Shown here one piece after another: positions 6,138-11,527 of a stretch of 25,756 bases of DNA (the stretch's first letter is position 1; the number at the start of each line of letters is the position of its first letter). Under the pieces are notes generated by a model. That model made no database searches and was not told where the DNA came from. It saw only the letters and a list, made by a program, of their open reading frames with translations. The position numbers and the translations under genes were made by a program. The stretch lies in contig PBPW01000104.1 of NCBI GenBank assembly GCA_002725545.1, forward strand, positions 1 to 25,756, in the 5' to 3' direction. Source of the stretch: Fidelibacterota bacterium. GTDB lineage: Bacteria; Marinisomatota; Marinisomatia; Marinisomatales; TCS55.

Positions 6138-7054
6138 AACGACCAAGCGACGATCTTCGTGACCAAGTGAAGTCAACGGTCACCATGTCAGAGGCTCTTG
6201 ACATACTCGGGTTTGAGCAGCCAAATAGATCCGGCAAGATCCGCTCGATTCAGAATTCTGGGGAGAGAACCCCTTCACTTCATGTTTACGAACGTGACTG
6301 GTACGACTACTCCACTGGTGAGGGTGGAGACGTTATCGACTTTGCGATGAAGGCTCGTGGTCTCTCATATCACGAAGCGTTAGAACGTCTGAGTGGTCGT
6401 CGACTCGACCCGATGGTCGTGAAGAAGCGTCGGCCAGCACCGAAGAAAATGGAGAACCTCACTGAGACTTTCGTCTCTGAACCCTGGGCCTCCCCCGAGG
6501 GGGCTCGTGCCGCTGAGAAGTTCGTGGCATCGAAGTGGCCTTACCTCACCCTTGACGATGTTCTAGGGTTCGACGTTAAGGCCACTGAAACAGAGCTGTG
6601 GGTACCTCATACTGATTCGGATGGAGTCATTAGAGGCATCAAGCGCCGCACCTTTGAGAACGGATCGAAGTACGCCGTGACTGGTAGCAGCTTCACCTCT
6701 CAGCTATATCGGGTTCGGTTTTTGCTCGATACACCCTTAGCTGTTCTAGTCGAAGGAGAGTCAGATCTTTGGTGTGTTGAGAAATGGATTAGACATAATG
6801 ACCTTCACCAACAGGTGTTTGTCTATGGGCTCCCCTCTGGCGCTGCTACCTGGCGACCCGAGTGGGGCAACCAGCTCGCTCGACACAAACACACCTTTAT
6901 TTGTTTAGATGACGACCTTGCCGGTCACCAGGCAGCTAAGAGAATTATCGACGAGTTGCCTTCAGCGAGCCGTGTGAACCCACCCGGAGGTCGAGTTGCT
7001 GAAGCGATCGAGACCGCTGACGAGTGGCTGGCCCCAAGCTTGATGGAGAGTTGA
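6134..7054 (+). CDS. DNA primase with CHC2-like and TOPRIM domains
   Basis: Encodes 306 residues starting at GTG in a GTGA overlap. The N-terminal part keeps the backbone of the DnaG zinc domain (GERTPSLHV at 43-51, STGEGGDVIDF at 60-70, an E-A-L-x-x-L helix). However, the positions that normally hold zinc-binding Cys/His are Ser, Asn or Tyr, so zinc binding is probably lost. A DnaG-like segment (GVIRGIKRR, GSKYAVTGSS, LY) is followed by a TOPRIM domain with E207 (VLVEGESD) and the acidic triad 259-261 (CLDDDLAG). It would lay RNA primers for the fork driven by the adjacent helicase. No helicase-binding C-terminal domain is present. Confidence 0.85.
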   Translation: MKRPSDDLRDQVKSTVTMSEALDILGFEQPNRSGKIRSIQNSGERTPSLHVYERDWYDYSTGEGGDVIDFAMKARGLSYHEALERLSGRRLDPMVVKKRRPAPKKMENLTETFVSEPWASPEGARAAEKFVASKWPYLTLDDVLGFDVKATETELWVPHTDSDGVIRGIKRRTFENGSKYAVTGSSFTSQLYRVRFLLDTPLAVLVEGESDLWCVEKWIRHNDLHQQVFVYGLPSGAATWRPEWGNQLARHKHTFICLDDDLAGHQAAKRIIDELPSASRVNPPGGRVAEAIETADEWLAPSLMES

Positions 7055-7398
7055 TGTGGGTCTACCTGTGGCTGTTGCTCGATTGGACCGGCTACCACGC
7101 AGAGCCCCCACACTCCGAGATCCCCGCTGTCGTCGAGGAGTACTTCGGCGAGGAATCATCCCGAGCGCTAGGCGTCTTCTGGTGTGAGAGCTTGCATCGA
7201 CCTACCGCCGTCTCGTCTACGGACGATCACGGCTTGACACAAATATCACGAGAGTACTGGTCAGCTTCGATGGACCATATTTGGGACCGGCGCTACGAGG
7301 TCGAGACCAGTGTTCACATGGCCAGACTGATATGGACATGGGGTGAGCTGAAGTTCGGTGACGGCTGGCTTCTGTGGACCTGTGGAAGAATTCCTTAA
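7054..7398 (+). CDS. Lysozyme-like / transglycosylase-fold protein
   Basis: Encodes 114 residues from an ATG that overlaps the primase stop (TGATG). After a Trp/Leu-rich start and an acidic segment, F-W-C-E-S (Glu45) is followed by a P-T-A-V motif, DDHGLTQIS and a Trp-rich end (WTWGELKFGDGWLLW). This is the order of the goose-lysozyme/SLT fold found in actinobacteriophage lysozyme-like proteins, with Glu45 as the likely catalytic acid. The N terminus could be a weak membrane or export segment, or the start could lie upstream at 7024. It may assist cell-wall cutting at exit or entry. Its place inside the replication operon is unusual. Confidence 0.65.
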   Translation: MWVYLWLLLDWTGYHAEPPHSEIPAVVEEYFGEESSRALGVFWCESLHRPTAVSSTDDHGLTQISREYWSASMDHIWDRRYEVETSVHMARLIWTWGELKFGDGWLLWTCGRIP

Positions 7399-7440
7399 CA
7401 AACCCCCACTTAGCTAAACGTCACCTGTATTTTCGTGGTT

Positions 7441-7767
7441 GTGAGTAAAGCCAGAGCTAAAGGGACGAAATTCGAAAACGAAGTTCTTGCTGGGCTTCAA
7501 CACATCTGGCCTGACGCTGATCGGGCTAAAGCCGGTAACCCCTCAAACGACTTCCATGGCATTCCTTTTCCTGTCGAAGCTAAACACAGGAAGAGATGGG
7601 AGATCCCTGAGTGGGTTCGCCGCATACGTGCAGCAGCCGGAGGCGACAACCAGTGGGCGTTGGTGGTTGCCTCCGGCGACCGGCGCAAGTCTGATTCGGC
7701 AACACTGATGATTGTCGATTGGGACTTTGGGCAACAGCTCCTGGAGGCTTGGGAAGAATGGTCATAG
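7441..7767 (+). CDS. Small PD-(D/E)XK endonuclease, Holliday-junction-resolvase-like
   Basis: Encodes 108 residues if read from GTG 7441; a GTG at 7435 would add two. The pattern E12 (GTKFENEV), D37 (GNPSNDFHG), E46-A-K48 (PVEAKHR) and a later helix with Trp is that of Hjc-like resolvases and related phage endonucleases. These resolve branched DNA after recombination or before packaging. Neither GTG has a clear ribosome binding site. TATTTT at 7428-7433 lies seven bases before 7441, which could be a -10 giving a leaderless message. The gene overlaps the next by 10 bases. Confidence 0.7.
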   Translation: MSKARAKGTKFENEVLAGLQHIWPDADRAKAGNPSNDFHGIPFPVEAKHRKRWEIPEWVRRIRAAAGGDNQWALVVASGDRRKSDSATLMIVDWDFGQQLLEAWEEWS

Positions 7768-8300
7768 CACGCACACAGGCGCAGAAGCGTCACGACTTTG
7801 CCAACGCACGAGAATACGAAGAGTATGTAGCCGAGCGTCTCGGTGTCACCTGTCACACACGATTCAACTCTGCCGACGACCTCGACATTTGGATACCGGG
7901 GTTCTTCGTCGAAGTGAAAGAGAAGAACCAGCACTTCGGGAAACGCTGGCACATCCTCCCCGACGTGATAGAAGAGAACCTCTTCATTGTTGATGAGCTG
8001 ACAGTACGCAAAGCATTGCGCTGGTACCCCGAAGTGTTCTACCTCCTCAAAGACAACGTGGGTGACCCCACTGGTCCCCGATTGTTCCTTGTCCCTATCT
8101 GGGAGCTGATCGCAGTCGAACGTGAACGAGTTGACCGAGTCGGACAGACCGGTCACTTGAAAGGCAAATGGGTTCTCGACCTGTCTAAATTCATGCGTAT
8201 CCAAGATGAATCGGACATTCCTCAGATAGCATTGTCAATGTTGACCAGTCAAGCTTGGAAGAAGTCCGAGTGTCTTGGCGGGGAAGCAAGTCAGGTTTGA
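7758..8300 (+). CDS. PD-(D/E)XK-like protein (180 aa), likely nuclease
   Basis: Encodes 180 residues from the ATG at 7758, inside the end of the resolvase-like gene. The first 60 residues contain EYEEYVAERLG, then DLDIWIPGFFVEVKEK, giving D43 and E52-x-K54 in the order expected of a PD-(D/E)XK active site. The rest alternates strands and helices, with FLVPIWELIAVERERV at the centre, and has no further motif I know. It may be a DNA-processing nuclease or a homing-type enzyme. The assignment rests on a single motif set. Confidence 0.6.
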   Translation: MVIARTQAQKRHDFANAREYEEYVAERLGVTCHTRFNSADDLDIWIPGFFVEVKEKNQHFGKRWHILPDVIEENLFIVDELTVRKALRWYPEVFYLLKDNVGDPTGPRLFLVPIWELIAVERERVDRVGQTGHLKGKWVLDLSKFMRIQDESDIPQIALSMLTSQAWKKSECLGGEASQV

Positions 8301-8301
8301 G

Positions 8302-8841
8302 ATGCACGGAAGAATCGTTGGCTTTGGTTGTCGAGCCCAAGTCGGCAAAGACACAGCAACTAACGCAACCGGGTTCACTCGAATGGCATTTGCTGACAAC
8401 GTTCGTGCTCTGGCCTCAAGAATAGATCCGTACGTTAACGACTTCGGTCTCCGCCTTTCAGACGCAGTTGAGCGTCTTGGGTGGGAGGGGGCCAAACTCG
8501 AGATTGATGAAGTCCGTCGACTGTTGCAAGAACTTGGCGGTGGCTCTAGAGAGATGATTGACACCTCTATCTGGGTGTATCCAACCATGACCCGAGCAAC
8601 TGAATTAATGCTAGATGGGTACAACGTCGCCATTTCTGATGTTCGATACCCCAACGAAGCAGACGCAATTAGATCTGCTGGTGGAATCGTTATCCGTATC
8701 GATCGCCCTGACGTACCACGCCTTGACCATCCGACCGAAAACGCCCTCGATGACTACGACTTCGATCATGTCATCGATAACAGCGGCACCGTAGAAGAGC
8801 TACGTGCAGCCGTAAGGGCGATTGTCGGCAGTGGCTCGTGA
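8302..8841 (+). CDS. Deoxynucleoside monophosphate kinase
   Basis: Encodes 179 residues from the ATG directly after the upstream TGA. A P-loop GCRAQVGKDT (residues 9-18) with the G-K-D-T ending is typical of phage dNMP kinases related to T4 gene 1. FADNVRALA, the ISDVRYPNEADAI segment and a C-terminal DHVIDNSGTVEEL also match that family. It phosphorylates dNMPs to dNDPs with ATP and so feeds phage DNA synthesis. Its position after the helicase, primase and nuclease genes fits. Overlap with the next gene is 11 bases. Confidence 0.8.
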   Translation: MHGRIVGFGCRAQVGKDTATNATGFTRMAFADNVRALASRIDPYVNDFGLRLSDAVERLGWEGAKLEIDEVRRLLQELGGGSREMIDTSIWVYPTMTRATELMLDGYNVAISDVRYPNEADAIRSAGGIVIRIDRPDVPRLDHPTENALDDYDFDHVIDNSGTVEELRAAVRAIVGSGS

Positions 8842-9094
8842 GATACCGGTAGATCCCGATCACCTAGCTCGCCGCCCAGCATCTGAAGCGCAACGCAGCG
8901 AAAAACAAGAAGCAATCGTTGACGCTGTCGAAGAACTACCAGAACTAGAACGTTCCGTCGTTGAACTACTCATTTGGGGTGGTCTTACAAAGGTCGAAGT
9001 TGCCGAACACCTCGGTATTTCTCGGTCGTACGTTCACAAACTATGGAGACGGGCTCGTGTCCTACTCAAAGGCCAGTTGTCAGACAATAACTGA
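8831..9094 (+). CDS. Lone sigma-70 region 4 / HTH protein
   Basis: Encodes 87 residues from GTG 8831; a TTG at 8822 is possible. The C-terminal half is a sigma region 4-type HTH: a VDAVEELPELERSVVELL helix pair, GGLTKVEVAEHLGIS, then RSYVHKLWRRARVLL. The LP-x-x-E-R-x-V-x-x-L signature is characteristic. No region 2 is present, so it cannot act as a whole sigma factor. It may act as an anti-sigma, a co-activator binding the RNA polymerase flap, or a simple DNA-binding regulator. It lies between the dNMP kinase gene and a small zinc-knuckle gene whose start is inside its own 3' end. Confidence 0.75.
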   Translation: MAREIPVDPDHLARRPASEAQRSEKQEAIVDAVEELPELERSVVELLIWGGLTKVEVAEHLGISRSYVHKLWRRARVLLKGQLSDNN

Positions 9095-9323
9095 ATGGGG
9101 TCGCTGCAAACAGCGCCCCCGTCATGATTCGCAGTGGTGTTCGTATCACTATGCCGCATCTCAAATTGCTGACTTCAGGCACGACTCTTATTACCACCGG
9201 AAAATAGCTGTAGGTCTTCTCAACTCAAGCCACGAGATTCTTACGAAGACAGAAATAGACGCATTGTTTAAGGGGCGCACCAGAAATGACGGCCGCCGCA
9301 CTGACCTCTACACCATCCTGTAA
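9057..9323 (+). CDS. Small Cys/His protein overlapping the sigma-like gene
   Basis: Encodes 88 residues from GTG 9057, preceded by GGAGACGGG, and overlaps the previous gene by 38 bases in another frame. The N terminus contains C-x8-C then C-x2-H-Y, a four-ligand metal site of a type widespread in phage proteins, followed by a basic helical part. The true start is uncertain, since the frame stays open further upstream. Its stop overlaps the next ATG (TAATG). Function is unknown. Confidence 0.6.
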   Translation: MSYSKASCQTITEWGRCKQRPRHDSQWCSYHYAASQIADFRHDSYYHRKIAVGLLNSSHEILTKTEIDALFKGRTRNDGRRTDLYTIL

Positions 9324-9613
9324 TGGAGGGATTCACCAATCAAGGTGACCCAGCCGAGCTAGGGTTCACCACCATGATGACAATGGGTCCTGAAGGGTCT
9401 GTAACCTCTGTTCATCGGATCCCAGAAGAACAGTTCGTCCATACCTGTGACGCTGATGCCAGGTGCATCTGTGGGCCTCACGTAGTTGTCAACGTAATGC
9501 AAAGTGGCCCTATACCGATGGTTCAACACCAGCCTCTGTACAAGGCATACTACGAAGACTTCGAAGAAGACGGAATCGATATCCAGTTCTTTGACCTCGA
9601 CGACGAAGAATAG
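9323..9613 (+). CDS. Small Cys-containing phage protein (96 aa)
   Basis: Encodes 96 residues from the ATG in a TAATG overlap. The centre has H-T-C-D-A-D-A-R-C-I-C-G-P, a pattern (C-x5-C-x-C-G-P followed by a VQH-x-P-L segment) common to uncharacterised actinobacteriophage proteins. The C terminus is very acidic. A metal site is plausible. The gap after it (9614-9665) holds a weak AT-rich hairpin (9623-9628 with 9638-9643) and the next ribosome binding site. Confidence 0.65.
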   Translation: MEGFTNQGDPAELGFTTMMTMGPEGSVTSVHRIPEEQFVHTCDADARCICGPHVVVNVMQSGPIPMVQHQPLYKAYYEDFEEDGIDIQFFDLDDEE

Positions 9614-9665
9614 TTGCGGATAAAAGTTCACTACGCTAACTTTGGTTGGTTACCGAGGAGGGGTT

Positions 9666-9869
9666 ATGAACATATCGGCTACATGTCGTGATTGCGGGCA
9701 GACTGAGACAGAAAGCATCTGGCCTCAAGACTGGAACAAATACAAAGAAGGGGAGCTAGTCCAGAACGTCTGGCCTTACTTCTCTGCTGATCAACGGGAA
9801 GTGCTCATAGGGGCGAGAACCGGCTGGTACTTCTGTCCCCCATGCTTCGACAGGATCCACGCAGAATGA
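9666..9869 (+). CDS. Small zinc ribbon protein (67 aa)
   Basis: Encodes 67 residues with GAGGAGGGG before the ATG at 9666, preferred over an in-frame upstream start at 9642. C-R-D-C-G near the N terminus and C-P-P-C near the C terminus form a two-knuckle zinc ribbon. Between them is QNVWPYFSADQREVLIGA, a segment seen in many small actinobacteriophage proteins of unknown role. It overlaps the integrase start by ATGA, so the two may be expressed together. Confidence 0.7.
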   Translation: MNISATCRDCGQTETESIWPQDWNKYKEGELVQNVWPYFSADQREVLIGARTGWYFCPPCFDRIHAE

Positions 9870-10831
9870 AGGTCCAAGAAGCACTATTCACCTATCTCAA
9901 TGATCCTGGCTCAGGTCTCGTTAAACCAGGATCTCGGGCGAACTATTCTTCAGAGATACGGAAGCTTGACAAAGAACTAGAGCTTAACTCGATCACCGAA
10001 GAGGACCTAGTAGCAGCCGTCTACACCCCGGTAAGCAAAGGACCTCGAACGGGTGAACGCCCATCGGACGGAACTATCCGCAGCCGACGAAAGGTATATG
10101 AAGGGTTCTTTAGTTACTGTCAATGGAAAGGGTGGATCTCTGAGGACCCAGCAGCCCACCTCAAGAGACACTTTACGGGCAAGGGGCAACCAGTCGTCCA
10201 GCACAACTGGCTAACCCAAGAAGAAGTTGAACGAGTACTAGGCACAGTTGACACCAACGACAAGCAGGGGAGACGAGATGACATTCTCCTACGTTTGGGA
10301 TTCACCGCTGGGCTCCGAGCTAAAGAGATTGGCTCGTTACGCTGGAAGGCCGTCAACTTTGACCGTCAGGAAATAAGTCTTGTCGGCAAAGGAGGAAAGA
10401 TAGCTATCGTCTCAATCTCGAAGAACACTCTCCTTCGCTTAGTTGACTGGCACTCTGAATGCGCCGCAGACATTCAAGGAAGGCCGCACGATCACGCCGT
10501 CCTCCCCCCATTCTGTAACGAAGCTGTCGGAGTAGATCCACAGACCGGCCTCTTCCTACCAGAGCGATCGATCCGAGCCCTTTGGGATAACGAAGGGATC
10601 TCGAACACGGCTATAGGCAGAATCGTTCGCAAGTACTCAGACTTGTCAGGCATCAAGTTCACTCCGCACGACATGCGGAGGACCTTCGCCGGATTGATGT
10701 TCAAAAGGATTGACATCTACCAGGTGTCTAAAGCAATGCGTCACTCTGATGTCTCAACCACCGAACGATATTTAGAAACTCGTCCTGACGCTGCGGCTCA
10801 AGCAGTTCGTTCAGCCGGACTCGACTTCTGA
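9866..10831 (+). CDS. int: Tyrosine recombinase (phage integrase)
   Basis: Encodes 321 residues. An N-terminal SAM-like core-binding domain (~1-105) is followed by the catalytic domain with R151 (AGLRAKEIG), probable K178 (GKGGK), H267 and R270 (TPHDMRR), H292 (MRHSDVS) and nucleophile Y301 (ERYLETR). All residues needed for strand exchange are present, so it should be active. It could integrate the phage into a host chromosome or resolve genome multimers. It is last in the rightward operon and meets the leftward arm head-on, with its last 34 bases antisense to a small membrane-protein gene. An inverted repeat just beyond it is a candidate recombination site. Confidence 0.92.
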   Translation: MKVQEALFTYLNDPGSGLVKPGSRANYSSEIRKLDKELELNSITEEDLVAAVYTPVSKGPRTGERPSDGTIRSRRKVYEGFFSYCQWKGWISEDPAAHLKRHFTGKGQPVVQHNWLTQEEVERVLGTVDTNDKQGRRDDILLRLGFTAGLRAKEIGSLRWKAVNFDRQEISLVGKGGKIAIVSISKNTLLRLVDWHSECAADIQGRPHDHAVLPPFCNEAVGVDPQTGLFLPERSIRALWDNEGISNTAIGRIVRKYSDLSGIKFTPHDMRRTFAGLMFKRIDIYQVSKAMRHSDVSTTERYLETRPDAAAQAVRSAGLDF

Positions 10832-10995
10832 TCAGTCCACAGATGCCACGTCAGATACGACCATGCCGTCCCCAAAACCACTCGACCGATGTGGTGATCT
10901 CTGTATTTCCACCACATCGCACTAATCGTTGGGAACCTGCCACTCAGGATCGCTGCTAACTCCCATCCCGCAAGGATGGCTGCCAGCGTCCTCAT
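10798..10995 (-). CDS. Small membrane protein, possible second holin
   Basis: Encodes 65 residues from the ATG at 10995, with AGGTG upstream. Two hydrophobic stretches are visible: TLAAILAGWELAAILSG near the start and VVLGTAWSYLTWHLW near residues 38-52. Between them is a basic FPTISAMWWKYRDHH segment, and the tail is charged. This resembles small phage membrane proteins coded near lysis genes, and it lies three genes after a holin candidate. Its 3' end overlaps the integrase 3' end by 34 bases on the opposite strand, so transcripts of the two arms would be antisense there. Confidence 0.6.
   Translation of the reverse strand: MRTLAAILAGWELAAILSGRFPTISAMWWKYRDHHIGRVVLGTAWSYLTWHLWTDQKSSPAERTA
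10887..10919. repeat. Perfect 10-bp inverted repeat, 13-bp centre, attachment-site candidate
   Basis: CGATGTGGTG at 10887-10896 and CACCACATCG at 10910-10919 are exact inverses around 13 bases. They lie 55 bases after the integrase stop, where phage attP sites are often found. Paired ~10-bp arms are a feature of tyrosine recombinase core sites, though a 13-base centre is longer than the usual 6-8. No T run follows on either strand, so a simple terminator is less likely. The repeat also lies within the coding sequence of the leftward membrane-protein gene. Confidence 0.4.
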
Positions 10996-11005
10996 AGGGG
11001 AACAC

Positions 11006-11230
11006 CTAGCCCCCTTGATAATCGGGGGCACCGGGTTTGGCAAAGACCGAGGGGTCACCAGTCGCCCAAAACTTTTCCACGTTGGGGTTCACCGAGCCAG
11101 CCCCGGTGAACCCTTTCGTCTTTATGGAGCTAAGTGTCTTACGAGCCTCATCGAGGTCGTAGGCAAGATTGCAGTGCGGGCACCAAATGCCGCCGTCACC
11201 CAACTCTCCGCAATGTGGGCAGAGTTTCAA
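11006..11230 (-). CDS. Zinc ribbon protein (74 aa)
   Basis: Encodes 74 residues and starts at TTG in a TTGA overlap with the preceding lysine-rich peptide; no ATG or GTG is available upstream in this frame. C4-P-H-C7 and C17-P-H-C20 form a short zinc ribbon. The remainder (NLAYDLDEARKTLSSI ... VNPNVEKFWATGDPSVF) is helical then irregular. Function is unknown. The gene lies between lysis-type genes at the end of the late operon. Confidence 0.65.
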   Translation of the reverse strand: MKLCPHCGELGDGGIWCPHCNLAYDLDEARKTLSSIKTKGFTGAGSVNPNVEKFWATGDPSVFAKPGAPDYQGG

Positions 11231-11301
11231 TAGCCCATTGCCTTTTTCTTTTTCTTGGCGGGAGCTTTCTTCTTGCCCGTCGCCTTCTTCTTCTTAGGCA
11301 T
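11227..11301 (-). CDS. 24-residue lysine-rich peptide
   Basis: A 75-base frame beginning MPKKKKATGKKK and ending KKKKKAMGY: 12 of 24 residues are Lys and the rest mostly Ala, Gly and Pro. The ATG has GAAGG just upstream and lies 8 bases inside the end of the holin gene, and its stop overlaps the next start. The tight packing suggests it is translated. It could neutralise or condense DNA, like a small histone-like or capsid-internal peptide, but low complexity limits any claim. Confidence 0.55.
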   Translation of the reverse strand: MPKKKKATGKKKAPAKKKKKAMGY

Positions 11302-11497
11302 CGACCTTCGTGTTCCAGTCCTTCACTGCGTTCTTGAGAACGGACAGAGATGCTGCACCAGCAGCGGTAAAGGCTCCTTTAGCTGATGAAAGATCAGCGA
11401 GCACGAATATCGATAGGAAGCTCTGAACAAAAGTGCTTACCGACTTCTCGATAACGCTCTTCCACCCGACTTGCCTTTGTTTAACTTGAATAGTCAT
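11294..11497 (-). CDS. Holin candidate (r1t-like small membrane protein)
   Basis: Encodes 67 residues with GGAGG eight bases before the ATG. The layout is W-K-S-V-I-E-K-S-V-S-T-F-V-Q followed by a hydrophobic span (SFLSIFVLADLSS) and a second, Ala-rich one (GAFTAAGAASLSVL), then a polar tail. V-x-T-F-x-Q-x-x-L near the start and A-G-A-A-S-L-S-V-L are typical of small actinobacteriophage and r1t-type holins, which open the membrane to let endolysin out. A hairpin traps its ribosome binding site, which would suit timed expression. No endolysin gene is adjacent; the amidase is on the other arm. Confidence 0.65.
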   Translation of the reverse strand: MTIQVKQRQVGWKSVIEKSVSTFVQSFLSIFVLADLSSAKGAFTAAGAASLSVLKNAVKDWNTKVDA

Positions 11498-11498
11498 T

Positions 11499-11515
11499 AG
11501 ACCTCCATTAGGTCT
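11499..11515 (-). promoter_or_regulatory. Hairpin covering the holin ribosome binding site
   Basis: On the minus strand AGACCT (11515-11510) pairs with AGGTCT (11504-11499) around a 5-nt loop. The ribosome binding site GGAGG (11506-11502) is half in the loop and half in the 3' stem, and the ATG follows at 11497. Folding would reduce translation of the holin candidate. The 6-bp stem is modest, so it may act as a tuning element. Confidence 0.5.
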
Positions 11516-11527
11516 CCCGAAAGGTGG

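Noticed and set aside
7497..8204. A 235-codon open frame on the minus strand
   Set aside because: It lies opposite two overlapping rightward genes with clear PD-(D/E)XK motifs; its translation has no recognisable motif and its position breaks the operon.
9623..9643. AT-rich hairpin before the zinc ribbon gene at 9666, considered as a third copy of the structured leader
   Set aside because: It lacks TGCAACG, the UNCG loop and the 13-bp stem; only the strong ribosome binding site is similar.
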